The translations under genes were made by a program, and so were the position numbers. Below, piece by piece: positions 41,531 to 55,172 of a stretch of 64,000 bases of DNA. Under the pieces are notes generated by a model that worked only from the letters and a program-made list of their open reading frames with translations, was not told the DNA's origin and did not search any database. The stretch comes from Crossaster papposus (taxonomy: Eukaryota > Echinodermata > Asteroidea > Velatida > Solasteridae), in NCBI GenBank assembly GCA_037893245.1, contig JBAIAA010001144.1:248001-312000 (forward strand). Reading direction: 5' to 3'. How positions within the stretch are numbered: the stretch's first letter is position 1; each line of letters begins with the position of its first letter.

Positions 41531-44500
41531 ATGTCGCGCGTTTTGGTACCGGTAGTCCGTCGGCGATCAGGGTCGTGGGCTTCAAGCAAGAGCGGAGGGT
41601 ATGCGGTCAAGATCGTTACACAGTTTCAGGAGGGATCCGAGGTAAAAATGTCATCAAAATGTAGATTGTACATTTTGTAGTTGTCAGATTTACATGTGTT
41701 TTCATGGAAGTGGGGCAGGTCATCAGGGGCGGATATGGGTGGATCGATGAACACTTTCTTGCTATCAGTTTGTAAACGTTAATTACATCATTACATGCTA
41801 AACATGTTTAGCATGAGGACAGACAGTTTAGCCATTGAACATTGGTGTTCAGGAATTGCAAGTGTTTATAAACTGACATTAAGAATACATCCTTTTTAGA
41901 AGCCGGACTAACCCTATTGTCTGATTGGGGTGTGTTTTTTAACTAAAGGGGAATCAACAGCATGACACATGACATTAACATTCTTAGCACTAATCATATA
42001 ATGGATCTGAAGGCCAGCCTGCCTGAATGATTTGACTTAAATTTGTGTAACTAGATAGCATCAAGTTGATATAAATATCAAAATAATTATGTGTATGTAC
42101 TGTGACGAAGATTTGTTTTATGTTCTTTTTAATGATGCAAATCCGTGCAATCCGAGTACATCAATTTGGGAGTAACGCATGAACTTTTGTAATAAACCAT
42201 GTGACCAGTTATCGACAAATCAGATCTCGCAATTTAATACCATGGTATAACAATACTGGTGGATGACTCCGTTGGTCACTACGTTATAAGTTGTATAACC
42301 ACCTTTCTAGCACGACAAACCTATTATCCTTCGATTGAGAAATCAACCGAAAAACTTTTGACCCGTGTTTATTTCCTAAATTATGTCCTAAATTATTTAT
42401 ATTTACAATTTCTAATTATTAGCTAGAGAATACTTCCGTTTTCACAACATTAACCCTGCAATACAAGAAATCTCCTAACTACGATTTTCGGTAGTCGGTT
42501 GTATTTCGTGTATACCCCAAGCTGTTTTGGTGTTATTGCTTTAGGCCCTATATGTTCATATAGCCCGGCTTTATCATAGGTCAGAAACCACCTGGTGTTG
42601 TTGAATAAGGCAAGACAACAATAGCACGATTGATTGCTTGGGAAGGTCTCGCGGTGAAATCCAGACCTCAAAAATCTGCGACGACGTGCCGCCATATTGT
42701 TTATACACTAAATACTACGTACTATTTTCGATAGTCGCTTGTATTTCGTGCATACCCCCAAGCTGTTTTAGTTTTACGGCTTTATATGTTCACATATTAT
42801 TCGGCATGCTTTGAACTATGATTACATATAACATGAGATTTATTTGACCTTTGATGAAAACAAACTATTGCCTTTTTACGGCGAAGCGACTACCAGAAAT
42901 AGTACGGTGGCACGTCGGAGGGTTAAACAACATTAATTCAGAGGGTAGCGGATGTCTAAAGAAAGACAAGAGCCTTTTTGGTTCGAGTAAAAATCCAAGT
43001 TAAAAAATGATATCAGTAGACATACAAATCGAATTTTTTGAAGCAAGAACGCAGCAGAGCCTGAAAGTTGAACCCTGCATGGTGGCGCGCTTCCGTACCC
43101 CTTAAGTTGAATAGAACAATTAGCGTGTACAATATTGTTGTGTACATTAATTTCTTTAGAAACTTAGTTATGAAAGGGTCTTTGAAAAATTGTTTCTAGC
43201 CTTTTAATTTATAGAATCTGAAAAATTGAATGACTTGAAAGAGAAATATTGTGTCAAAAATGTACTTTTCATTTTCACTTGTTTACATTGTTTGTCAATA
43301 ACATTCCATGTATCAGCAATCAGATTTTAAACATATTTTGTTATATTTTTTTTCGTGGAATGCCAAGATAAAATTCAAACACGAATGGTTTTATTCGGGG
43401 GGGGGGGGGGGGAGGTAATTTTTTTGCGGCTTTAAAGATGTAAGCCGACAGGGGAATCTTGGTTTACTTTTGAACCAGTCAACTCGGTAATATTAAGGGA
43501 AAACCCCATTAAAATACAGCTTGGTCTTACATACATAAATAATGCGGTTGCCAATACACCCTTGTCCCTTGCTTATGATTTTTATTTGGCACCAGAAAAT
43601 CGTAATTCGTTCTCTCTGTGAGTAAGTTGAATGGGAAATAAACTAGTATCCAGATGCCCGTGCACATGATTGTGTACAAACACTATGAACAATCAATATC
43701 ATTTTTGAAGTATTTTCTAAAAAAAATGAAATGTTTCTCGGGCCAAAATTCATATTATAAGTTATTTTCGAAGAGAGGTCAAATTGACGATGGGACCAAT
43801 TTTTTTAATGCAGTGATAATTGATTTTGTTTGGATGTGCAAGTGTTATGGACGAACTGTTGATGATTATAGCACGTGTCCAATTCCTAAACTTTAATGTT
43901 CAATGGTTAAACGTTATCCATCTTCATGCCAAACGATAGCAAGAAAGTGTTTAGAAATTTGTTTACCGTCGCTAAACACAGTTTAGTGTATGCAAGACAA
44001 CGCAGACTGGAGGCAAGTATGTCCCAATGCCTAAAATTGAAAACCTGGTCTCGTGGTAAATGTGACTACTCTCGTGAAATTACTCATAAATCTGTCAAGA
44101 ATTGTCAGTTTTGGGCGCTTAATGTCTCATTGTATTATTATCTTCGTTGGTCACACGTATTCTCCGTCTGGCATTCATTTATTTTCTGTTTGCATTTTCG
44201 AAAAAAAATGTGATGTCAGAGAATGTAACATTCTTTTTGTTGAACGAATTTGAACTAATTCTAGGCTTTTTCCATCACCAGCATCATCTTTTCAGAGACA
44301 TAAAAAATCTTCCAGCGCGAGCTGCGAAACCGCACAACACCAAAGGCCACTCCTTCAAAAGCGGCAAAGGCGCGGACACAACCAGCCGCCGTGATGGGGA
44401 AAACCCGCCCAGGTGGTACTCCGAGAACGCCCCCCTGTGTGCCAGTGGCGAGAATGGCAGTGGGAAGAATCTGGTTGCCGGAGCAGGCAAGGTGTGCAAG

Positions 44501-47500
44501 TCGAAGGAGGCAACGGTACCCGCAGTAGTACCACGAGGAAAGAGGGAAATCACGGTCAGCCAAGACACGGGTGACTATTGCTTCTTGACGCCAGCAAGGG
44601 AAGAGTGCGGTGCGCCTCCATTTGGACTTCATATTGGACAAGATGGTAAGACCATTTTAAACATTAAAATGAATTTATATTTGCTTTAAATTTTGCTGTA
44701 ATTTTCAGATGATAGATGTTTTTGTTAAAATGTAATAAAGGAAATACTTTAGCCTATTTCAATAATAGCGAGACGAGTGCAAATAGGGAGACATGTATCC
44801 GTCTCTCTATTTGTTTAGCCACTAGAAGGAGGCAACATTTTATATTTTATAATAGAGCAGGCTCCAGAATGTATAAATACCAAAGGTTGTGGGAAACAAA
44901 GATAAGGGGAAAACGGGTTAGGTGACAGTAAATTTTGAACATTTTGTGTACGCGTCTACGGGAAAGTTTCCATATTCACCCATTGCCGCTTATTATTATT
45001 ATTGATTCACGTTTTGGGTTTGTACAAAAATCAAGAAACCCAATCATGTTCTTGTATAGTCTGATTCTCCGACTCCACTTGAGATGAAACGGAGCAATTT
45101 ACAGACGTTGGGAATTGTAAGGTCAAAAAATAAGTCTAGCTATAGCCTGTACCGCTTCACAGGTGTGTGTGTAATTATTTGCAAAGAGAATGACTAATGA
45201 AAATTGCGGAATGACTAATTCTGAAAAATTAGGAGCAGAATTTGAAAAATAAAAATAGAAATCAACACTGGTCCGCCAGTGAAAAAAAAGAAACTTTACT
45301 TGATAATGTCAGCACACTAGAAGCTATGATTGATCCAACAGTCGAGTAAAATATTTCGTGATCATTTGGTCCTTTGCAAATGTTGTAATTAAAGCAAGCT
45401 TTTGCAACGAACAACGCGATTTTACGTGGTGGTGATGGGGAGGTGCGCTAGCCCCCGGCTCCGGCCCTGGCCAGCATTGTGTCAACTACCTGAATAAAAA
45501 AAATGTGCTGCTTCCCGCAAAAATTACACAAAATGTGTAATTCAGTTTCATGTGGTTTATTATTGGTAAGTACATAAATGAACCAACCAAAATGACAACC
45601 CTAACCCTAGCCTCACCAGGGCCACACTATATTATAGTGGGCACTGGGGCTATCCTAACCCTAAAGCCGCCGCACGACGATGCCGTTTTGGTTGTGCCTT
45701 CCTGGAAACATTTGTATTTCCACGCAATTTGTTGTCATTTACACCACACGTCATACATAAAGAAGTTTTCTTTTATCCCATCAGGCCCACCCTCCAAGAC
45801 TATTAATTCATGCACCTCATTCATCCCTCGCCCTAACGTCGTTTTTATTTCAGTGGAGCCGATGGAATTGAGTGCCCTCAAGCTGGAGTTGGATTGCATG
45901 GAGGATAATGCTAGCGCAGAATGCCAAGAACCCGCGGCCGAGGCAGAGCCAGTGAATGACCCTATGGTCATGTCCGACTATTCCACAGAAATCTACCGAT
46001 ATCTACGGGTAAATGGCTTTTGAAATCAGAACTAAACAAAAGATATCAAACAATAGGCTAAGTGTCGTGACCTATGGGAACCAAAGGTACACAGTTTTGA
46101 GACTCAATTTACACTAGGTCTGTGCAGTTAACCGGGTACCCGAGTACCCGGGCGCTGCTGGTTCCAGATTATGGAATGGAGTGCAAATAGTAGGTTTATT
46201 TGTTTGTTAAATATTATTATGAAAGCGAAAACCATCTGGGGGATAGGACTGAAAATTACAAAACTGGATGTCTCGCGCGAGCGTTTACTTAAAAGGTTAA
46301 TTAACCATATAAAATGTTGTAATAACTGTAATAACATCGTGCTAGTGTAATAACATCAGTCTTGTGTTACTTCAACAGAGCAAGGAGTACAAATGCGTGG
46401 TGCCAACCGACTATCTGACAGGTCCTTCCGTAACGCCGAATACCAGGGCCGTCCTTATCAATTGGCTTGTCCAAGTTCAGGTATATGAGGAGGTTTTTTA
46501 GAATGTTATCCTACAATTTGCGGGGCTATAGAAAACCCTGTTCTGCTTGAAGGTACCTGTGGAATTAATTATTTGATATCAAACCGGGTCTTTGGGTGGT
46601 ACAGAAGTAAGGACAAAACCACGCTGGTATATAGGGACTCCCCAAAACAATGGTGCAAGTGGAACGCGTAATTTTGCTCATTAAATGTTCAGCATTTGCT
46701 ATTGATGTTTGTATGAGCTTCAAGATAACTAAATTAGATTTCAAATGCCGTTTGTTTTTACCCTCTTGCTTTTGTCAATATTAAGGTAAGTTTTATTATC
46801 CACAAACACCTACAATCAAGAGTGTTTCACTTTTAGAGAAAGAATGCTAAGCGCCAAACGATACCAGCAAGAGATGTGTTTAGTCCTCGGATTAGACCTA
46901 ATAATAAAATGGCACAACATCGATTGTGAGTATAGCTTTAGATAATTGGGTATATCTCTGGACTGACAAAACCAAATCAGATGAAATAAAAATCACCTTC
47001 AAGCCAAATTTGTGGTCTTTCGGAATGTGTAGCATTTTGAAAGCAATTTCGTAACTTTATGATAAAAAAGATGCGTTCCACTTGTACTATTTTTGGGGAC
47101 ACCCTGTTCATGCAGGGGATATGATATAGTGCAAGTGAATCAGTTACACGTCGTATTCGGTTGTTTGTTTGTAGGTTCACCTGGAGCTTTCTGAAGAGAC
47201 TCTGCATCTGACTGTAATACTCGTGGACCGGTTCCTGTCGCAGCAATCTATCGGTCTCAACCTCCTGCAGCTACTCGGGGTATCGTGTCTGTTTGTTGCC
47301 AGCAAGTACGAAGAGCAATTTGCACCCGAGGTATACACCAAAAACAGTTACTGGTACTTTAGGGCAACATGCTCTTTCCCACTGTGCACCCTAATGTGGT
47401 AAAAATGCTACAGAATGATTAAGCTTAATTAGCTCCGTAGTGCGTTCTAACTCACAGGAACGTTTCCTAACTCTACGCAACAAAATTCCAATTGGATGTG

Positions 47501-50218
47501 CACAAAAAAATTCGAACGTTGGAAAAATCAAACACTTTCGATCTCTCAGGCTGTGCTCCGTGGTCATAATGATTATGAGTCGATGTGACCGGCTGCCATA
47601 GTAGTCAGTTTCTTAGGTATTTTCGTAAAATATTTGTGTAGATTTGCTAAACTCTAAATTTTTGGAAACGTTAGAATATACTTAACATGAAACCAATGTT
47701 TACATTTGTTTTCAGGTTCTTTATGGCAGCCATCTTTGATTTTTTTTTAATGGCATTTTGATGACGTCATGACCCTATAAACATATTACAAAAATAATTT
47801 TAAATTTATTATGTTCTGTTGATGAGATATGGCTTAAAGGTCAAAAAATAAAACAAAATCCTAAAAAAATCACACGATAACGTCATCATGATGTCACTTC
47901 AAAGTATATCTAAAACACATCCCGCCATACCTATATGCCAAGTTTGAACCCAATCGGACTTATACTTTCAGAGATATAGGGCGATGAAAAAAATATGGGC
48001 CTTTAATGTCACACTCAATGACTTTTATTTATTTATTTATTCCATTTCTTTACCCAGGGTGTGCGCAAACAGTTTAAAACTGGTTTTCATTGGGGCCCTG
48101 CATACATCGTTAAATAAAATAACAGTACATACATGTATAAATACAACATTTACAGAAAGTTACAAACATAATATTTACAGACGTACAAGGATATTTACAG
48201 AAATCCAAAACATTGATATCAATTCTGATTTTCATGTGTCACGTCACATTAAAGGTCATTTGTTGTCAAAAGAACCTGAAAACAAGTGTAAACATTGGTT
48301 TTCATGTTGAGTATATCCTAACGTTTCCAAAAATGTATAGTTTAGCAAATCTACAAAAAAAGTGAACGGAACTTTTAATATGTACTTTATGAACCTGACT
48401 ATAGGCGCCTTTACGTGCCAGCGACTCGACCACGTTGTAGCTGCGTTCTTCGCAATTCAACACACCATCAGCTGCGAGTAAGGATGATTAGCCTCCCCAA
48501 TTATTATTATTAACGTGCAAGTGGAACACACCCCGGTCTCTGCACTGTTGATACTGGCACCTTCGGCCCGTAACTCAAGAGTGACACCTGGTTTTACCCT
48601 CGATTATTATACTTATTTAGGTGGGAACGCTATGTATGTTGACCGACTATACCTACACTCAAGATGTCGTGTTGGTGATGGAGAGACGAGTCCTCCAAGT
48701 TCTACAATTCGACCTCTTCAGTCCCACGCCGGTAACGTTCCTGGGGCAGTTTATCAAGGCCGACACTGATGAGAAACGGGTGAGATAAGATTACGAAAAC
48801 AAACTATACAGTAAACTCACTTGGTGCATAATAATATTCTGTCAGTGTCACAAAATAAGTTCAACAAACAAACTAAATGTAATAAAATAACTTACAGCAA
48901 AAGAAAATGCATCTCAGTTTAACGAATTTGTTGAAATACTACTAATTTAAAAGTAAATTAAAGAATTAATGTAATGAATTCAGAACGTATCCCAAATACC
49001 ACAATATATGTGGATACAGTGCAATTCTAATGGAACTGAGTTTTGGTATAATGACCATAATTCTGTTCACATTACCAATCTATAGGTTGAATTCCACTTT
49101 GCCAACTACATCCTGGATTTGGCACTGACTGACCTATCACTGCTCAAGTACTACCCGTCGGAGCGGGCCGCGGCGGCCGTTTGCCTAGCCCGTCACCTCG
49201 CGGGTCCGTGGGTAGAGGACTGCTGGACCGCTGATCTGATCCAGAGGACGGGGTACACCGAGCAGCAGCTAACGGCGTGTCTGACGGGGATGGCGACGAT
49301 TGTCAGCGGGGCAAACAAAAGCCCGTACAAGGTGTGAACAAAATGAGTCGCACCCACTTCGCTTTACTGGGTGGCCCCGAAAACCCCCGGACAAGCACAC
49401 CTCAGCAGTCAAGCATACTTCTACTAACCCAAGGGCAAAACTACTAATAGCGGGTGGAGAATTGTTCTAGAAGAAAAATTAAGATACCTCGATTAGGTAG
49501 TTTTAGCTCCAGACCCTATTTTGTGAAGCACCATCAAATATCTTTTCGCACGGAGAAATAACTAAACCACGAATTTAACATGACATGGTTTAGTTCTCGG
49601 TGCAAAAGGACATCCGACTTCGCTTTACAAAATAGGGTCTGGAGTTCGAACTAGTACCAGTATAAATTATCTAGTATAGATTATTGCTATCATTTTGATT
49701 CTAGAAAGATTCTCCACCATTATAGATTGGGCCTCAGGGTATAGTGGTATGTTTGTTTTGAGGTATGCTTGTCTGTTGGTTGTTGGTTTTTGGGAGGGGG
49801 TGTTTGTTTCTTAGAAGGGTATAGGAATAGGTGCAATAGTTGTTATTGAAGATTACGGCACACTCATACCAGCAGTACGAGTACGAAATTATTTCTTGCA
49901 CACAAAATAATCTTATTACCGAGCGATTGAATTTCGAATTTCTATTTGGGTATCATAATATATTGCCACTTCCCTCGAAAATATATCAAAAACATACACA
50001 TCAATATTGAAATTGAAACTGAAGTCTAGCTCATCTAGGCCACCGTGATAATAAACTTAATTATGCCAAGCATAACCAACTCAATTCTATTTTTGTTTTG
50101 CTATTCTGTTTTTCTTATTCAGGCCACAACAGACAAGTTTTCCTGCCCAACATACGATTCTGTGAGCTGCATTCAGGGGTCGTGCCTGACCAAGGCAGAA
50201 TTTCTTTCTGATCTGTAG
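41531..50218 (+). CDS. A/B-type mitotic cyclin, 8 exons, 443 aa
   Basis: Model: join(41531..41598,44296..44645,45854..46008,46379..46480,47175..47330,48621..48779,49086..49331,50123..50218). All introns are GT-AG with matching phases and the total is 1332 nt. The cyclin activates a CDK kinase for mitotic entry. Residues 1-190 are a basic, Ser-rich tail. The cyclin fold starts at YSTEIYRYLR, has the MRAIL-equivalent TRAVLINWLVQV, then LHLTVILVDRFLS, LLGVSCLFVASKYEEQFAPEV, LTDYTYTQ and FDLFSPTPVTFL. The C-terminal fold shows LKYYPSERAAAAVCLA and LIQRTGYTEQQLTAC. The latter two resemble cyclin A, while the KYEE region resembles cyclin B, so I do not assign A or B. By eye there is no RxxL destruction box or KEN box in the tail. 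Exon 1 and its donor GG|GTATGC are the least certain part; exons 3-8 are secure. Confidence 0.85.
42478..42800. repeat. direct repeat of about 85 bp in cyclin intron 1
   Basis: 42478-42560 (TTTTCGGTAGTCGGTTGTAT, then ATACCCCAAGCTGTTTTGG, then TATATGTTCATATA) recurs at 42718-42800 with few changes (TTTTCGATAGTCGCTTGTAT, ATACCCCCAAGCTGTTTTAG). The intervening part has no recognised gene. Possibly a fragmented repeat element. Confidence 0.6.
48022..48240 (-). mobile_element. LINE 3'-end fragment in cyclin intron 5
   Basis: A TTTATTTATTTATT tract followed by GGGGCCCTGCATACATC and a segment with ATAAATACAACATTTACAGA matches the 3' UTR of the LINE at about 58913-59020 and, more weakly, the tail region of the LINE at 21158. 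Only the 3' UTR remains. Confidence 0.75.
49505..49646. mobile_element. palindromic MITE in the last cyclin intron
   Basis: AGCTCCAGACCCTATTTTGT at 49505 is inverted as ACAAAATAGGGTCTGGAGTT ending at 49646. The interior keeps GCACGGAGAA...TTCTCGGTGC complementarity. About 140 bp, non-coding. Confidence 0.75.
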
Positions 50219-50380
50219 CCATGTTTTACGGGCCTTTTTTTCTCAATTGGGTCATCGCATAGCGACCAGTTTTGTTCGTTGGAGCCGAAGCGCTGTTTTC
50301 AAGTCGAATTTTCAGGAAAGCCAATCAAGACTAAATACTATGTGCCCTCTGTTTACATTCGTATTCAAATGTACAAGGCG

Positions 50381-50505
50381 GTATATGCGCACGCATCATG
50401 TTTTGCATACAAATTGACCGAGGAGTGAGGTCGCAGGTCAGATCGCCTTTGAATTCTATGAGCTGCGAAGTCATCCGTAATGCAAAACATGATGCGTGCG
50501 CATAC
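50381..50505. mobile_element. short palindromic repeat just 3' of the cyclin stop
   Basis: GTATATGCGCACGCATCATG at 50381 pairs with CATGATGCGTGCGCATAC at 50489-50505, with further pairing of TTTTGCAT and ATGCAAAA. The loop is about 70 nt. It lies 163 bp after the stop codon and may be in the 3' UTR. Confidence 0.75.
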
Positions 50506-50529
50506 CGTACCGCTGGGAGATGGAAACAT

Positions 50530-52450
50530 TAATTATGCGATGCGAAATCTTGTAGTTTCTGTGGTAAAACTCATTAAATTCGCATACGGAAGAAATAACA
50601 ACTTTACTGGATTTTGAAGGGAAATTAGAATTACATTGACAACTGCTTTTAAAAGAATGCCTTCCAGTATGCAGACATGATTATTTTGTCTTAAAAGTTC
50701 ATTTCAAAGAGTTTATTATTAGCTTGATGAACATAACACTAACACTAACAGCTATTGTGCTGTATAGGGGCAGCAGGGTTGCAGAGCAGTATATGAGTAT
50801 CTTGTCAGAGAACCGCCTTTTCACCGTTCCGCAGCATTATTTATGTTTTAGACGAACTTTATAGTGTTTGGGGAATATTACGGTTGAGTGAGGCACATAC
50901 AATCGGTTGCTACCCTATTCCCACATGGACCACACTGCGACGGTCTAAAGCTGTGCAAATTTGCACGAGAATCATGTACACTAATACATGATTTTTTTTT
51001 TTTGATCATATTATTTGTTTGTTTGTTGTATATACTACGGGCTGGACCCGTCTAAAATAAATTTAAACGAGAGTTATTTACAATGGTTGTTTGTGGATTC
51101 AATTGATTTTTGTTGGTATAGTATTGGAGTGCGGCGGCCGCGGGTGTCGGTGATGAGTTGCCCCCCCCCCCCTTTCCGTTTAGCATGGACCAACGTTATG
51201 ATATATACCAAAATGAGCTTTACAATTACTCAAAGTTCCTATATATTTATTCTCAAATTACCTTGAAATACATGTGAAAGAAAGCATTGTACATACGGAC
51301 CCCCGTATATTGCCATCGCTCAAATATCGACCACAGCTCCCGTTTGCTCAAAGCTATACATATATCCGCCTCTGAATTTGATCGGCATCCAGGTAAAAAT
51401 ATTAACCAGGAATTGAGGTTCTGTTTTGGTTTGATACTTTATAGGGTAAAACACTATTTTGCCGGGTCCAGATGATGACCATTGTCCGGGTCATTTTGAC
51501 CCAGAGACCTTGCCAAAAATGCCAACAAATTTGTTTTTACCCAAAACCGTCTTTGCCAAATTTTGGCCAGAAGGAGCCCGGATACAGAGTCGATGTTCCG
51601 AAGAACTATTGTATATGAAGCACCGAAGTCATTATGTCATCTATTTTCTGGTGCAGAGGCAATTGACTCCACAAAAAAAGTTAGTTGACCATTTCCCTGC
51701 TCTTTTGCAATGGACATTTCAGTCGATTGGTCAATGTGTGAATCCATTACAATGACAATTAAAGCCGCAGACTTTGGGTGCTTCATACCTGCTCGAGATA
51801 TCAAACTACAGCAGGTTTGACAGAGTTATATGGTGAATTGCACACACACTACAACGTTTAGCTTTCAAACACAGTTCTTGTACCCATTTTTTTGTTGTAC
51901 ATGTTTAGCCCAAGACATGTTTAGATTTTGCAATTAGATGTTAAAATGCCGATATGGGTAGCCTTAGCTATTAAACTTCTTATGAATAATGTCATTGCAT
52001 ATTGTATACAAGTTGGAACTTTAATGAAGTTCACATTCTTTTAGTACACTGTGATTACCCCTCCGTCAAACCAAGGGGCTTACTCGTGAGGCAAGTTGTT
52101 ATACTTTTGTCTATAACTAAAAACAAATTGGACTAACTCCGCTGATTTTGTTTGTAACTATCCTTGTACCCCAACCGTATAGGCTGTTTACCCTTTAATC
52201 CAACCCTGTGAATTTAGTTCTATACATATTACATAATATTACACACAAGCCTTCCGCGTGAGAACTAGACGATCCCGTCTGTGTTGATATACCAGAATGC
52301 TTCAATATTGGTGTGCAGGTCCAGGGATGGTCTATTGATATGCTCAAACAATTGTGACCCCCCAAACACAGTTCTATACATATTACATAATATGCCTCCC
52401 GCGTGAGCACCGAAAGTCCCGCCTGTCACTATTTTTGGTTGGTGTCTTTG
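50530..52450. other. no gene seen
   Basis: AT-rich, short ORFs only, a C-run near 51163. The ORF at 51459-51755 has no recognised domain. Confidence 0.5.
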
Positions 52451-52469
52451 AGGGTAATTCCATTCGGAA

Positions 52470-52584
52470 TCACGTGAGATTGTATTGTTCGGTAGAACTG
52501 AGGTATGCTACTTATTTAAAGCAACAATAGAAATGAAGGGCAGTCTTCCTATATAAGGGCCCTTTTCTTGCTCACTCGTCAGTG
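52470..52584. repeat. left inverted repeat of DIRS element 2, with TATA box
   Basis: CACGTGAGATTGTATTGTTC through AGCAACAATAGAAATGAAGG matches the inverse of 61851-61964. TATATAAG (52550-52557) lies about 25 bp before a TCAGTG initiator-like site, so the repeat probably carried the promoter. Confidence 0.85.
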
Positions 52585-52674
52585 TATTTTTGGTGGTATC
52601 GCGTGCACCGCGAATACTGAGGTATATTTTTTTCACGCCATTTTTTGCCTCCGGACCACGTGAAGTGAACGATA

Positions 52675-53757
52675 TGACCGACGAGGTCGAAATACATGTT
52701 GATCAGTGAAGCGAATTGCTAACGCAGCTTGGCGAAGACTTATCGGGCCTCATGCAAAATGTGTATCAACCTACTCATGAATACGCTCACCTCGCGACTG
52801 GGAAAATAAAATGCAAGCGAAAAAACGTAAGCTTTGCACAATTGCAGCAATGTCCAACGCACTGTCGTCTGAGCACGCTAGCACCTCGCACGCTGCGAAT
52901 GATACTGATCTGCGTGAAGCCGTATCTAGTTTACAGAAAACTGTCGCGTCTCTGACCAATGCCATGACGCTTTATGCCATGCCCACTGCACAACCTAGCG
53001 ATCTGTTGCGATCGGGCCAAATTAGCGAAGAAGGCGAAATATTATATGATGATATTCATGGAGGCAATTGCTTCGTACCCGAAAGGGGCGAACAAGTTTC
53101 ATTTTGCGCACCGGAAACGGGCGATAGTATGTGTCATTTGCTAAACACTGAGGGTGATGACTTGCTTACACAAATGGCCACTCTCGTTGAGGGTGACGAC
53201 AGAGTTGGACCAGCAATTGATGAACAGCTTGCTGGCACAATCAATGCTTTGATAAAGGGAAAAATTCTTCCTGGGACGTAAAATGGCAGAAAGTACAAAA
53301 GTACATTATGCACAGTGCCGCCGCCATCACAATGACCATTGATAAGTTGCTGAATGCAAGAAATTCCCAAAGCGAGGCGAATCTTGATTTGGCTCTTGAG
53401 CTCGTAAAGATGCTTATATATGCCATAGCTATGTTAGGCTCTGGCAATGCATTCCTGAACTATCGAAGGCGTGATTTACTACGCCCCGACTCAAGCCCGA
53501 AATATGCGGCTTTATTCCTCGCAAACCGAATTAACGCACTACTTGCGACGATCTCGTGCAGGCGTGCAAAGCTATTCAAGAAACCAACAAACTTGGCTCT
53601 AAAATGCATGGTTCAGATATATCGAACCGTAGCCGCAAACGTGGTCCCTTTCGCGGCATGTCACACCCGTACTAGACCATGGGACGAAGTCACAAAATCC
53701 TTTCAGAAAGACACTTTCGTGATCCCCAACTTAGTACGTCATAAAACTTTCACAAAT
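52675..53757 (+). pseudogene. DIRS element 2 gag, broken
   Basis: The ATG at 52675 (MTDEVEIHVDQ) runs into a TGA, after which the same frame continues with SELLTQLGEDLSGLMQN. A shift leads to the frame at 52811 with a coiled-coil-like TDLREAVSSLQKTVASL and an acidic stretch. Another shift leads to the frame at 53308-53757, where LDLALELVKMLIYAIAMLGSGNAFLNYRRRDLLRPDSSPKY matches the helical core of DIRS/Ngaro gag proteins. At least one stop and one frameshift make it non-functional. Confidence 0.75.
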
Positions 53758-55072
53758 TGATCTTTAGGGCATACCTAACAACATTTGGGGTGTTAATTTT
53801 TGCAAAAGTGGCACTTATTTGGAGTTATTTAACGTTAAAAACTTGATGGGGCAAAAATAACATGGGGCGAGTTGGTTTTTATCGCCTTGTTTTCATAACA
53901 AATTCGCCCCAAAGCCAGTTCGCCCCATACTTTTGTTCACCTAATATTGTATTGACTCAAGCCAACTCGCCTCATAGAGCATGTACATGACAGGAAAGCG
54001 TTGCTGGTGACAAATATGAACTATTTACCGCCGTTTAAATGTAAATCACTCTCTTTGGGTTGATGGGTGCCCAGATTGATCCATACAAGTGTGTTATTAG
54101 ATAATTGATTGATAAATAAACTGGCTTATATTCAATTTCAATCTGCAATATTTTTTATCTATTTGGGGGTGGGCGAGGGGGGTCAATCAGCTCAATGTTA
54201 AGGGGAATTTTAATGGGATTTCATGCAAGGCGAGCTTGTAATGAAATACATAATAAGGAAATACATCAAAAGATAAGATCCACACAATATCTATTGTTTG
54301 TCATTTTATTCTTGTCAGCACTAATACATAAACTTCAGTACTCACTCATTTTTTTTATGGAACATAACATTGCAAAGTGACATTAAAATAAATAGAATCA
54401 CATGACAATTGAGAATTAACAAATACATTTTCACAATTTGTGGCCCTGTACCCACGTTTTGGTTGCTGTGGTCCACGAGTGATAGTGCCCGCCCCAACCC
54501 TACAGTTTTATTTTACACTGGACCTGTAAAATTCATGGGAAGCTGAATTGTTTGTGATTAAAGTCAATGTTGTAATAACATTTGAAATTACAGTAATGGT
54601 GAATTGTATGCACCATTTCCAAATAATAATTACATTTAAATTTGTGTAAATGCCTATTTGAGTACCACCTTTTCTCAGTAAGAAAGATATTCATACTCCA
54701 GGATGGATGTTTCAGTATGTAGTTCTAATAAGTTTCAACTAGGTTACACTTTTCAATTAGAAAGAGCCTTGAAAATAGTTGCCCTCATTGGAACAGGGAT
54801 AGTGGAAGTTAACTGCGTGAAAAGAATTAAAAGTGTCAGAAAAATGCTTCTGACTTGTCTTAAATATTTAGTCATTTAGTACACAAAAACCAGTTCGAGC
54901 ATAATTCTCTCAGCTTTTCCCTCTAAAATTAAGAATTATAACAATCACAAAATCACTGAAGTGAGCACATTATGTTACAATATTCACAACCCATGCGATT
55001 TTTGGCAGATAATGCACATAGCCGGTAGGTCATGCTTCTAACGTTGGGGCTTAGATGGTAGCTCGAACTGGA

Positions 55073-55172
55073 TCTGAGTAAACACAAGTCTTCTTTGGAG
55101 GTCTGCCATCATCACTGCTCGTCTCCTGATTAGCAACTGCATATAAGGTTAAATCTAGAGAGAAAACAGAAG
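55073..55172 (-). other. possible last exon within the nested TIR element
   Basis: After a TTTTCTCTCTAG acceptor, a frame reads LYAVANQETSSDDGRPPKKT and ends at a TAA. Polar, Lys/Ser-rich, resembling a protein C-terminus. Its link to the exon at 56297-56521 is a guess. Confidence 0.35.

Noticed and set aside
41599-41641. Alternative cyclin exon 1 end at GAG|GTAAAA (41641)
   Set aside because: That donor is phase 0 and leads to a stop in exon 2; the donor at 41598 is phase 2 and keeps the frame open.
44261-44641. 126-codon minus-strand ORF in the cyclin exon 2
   Set aside because: It is antisense to an exon whose splice phases fit the cyclin on the plus strand.
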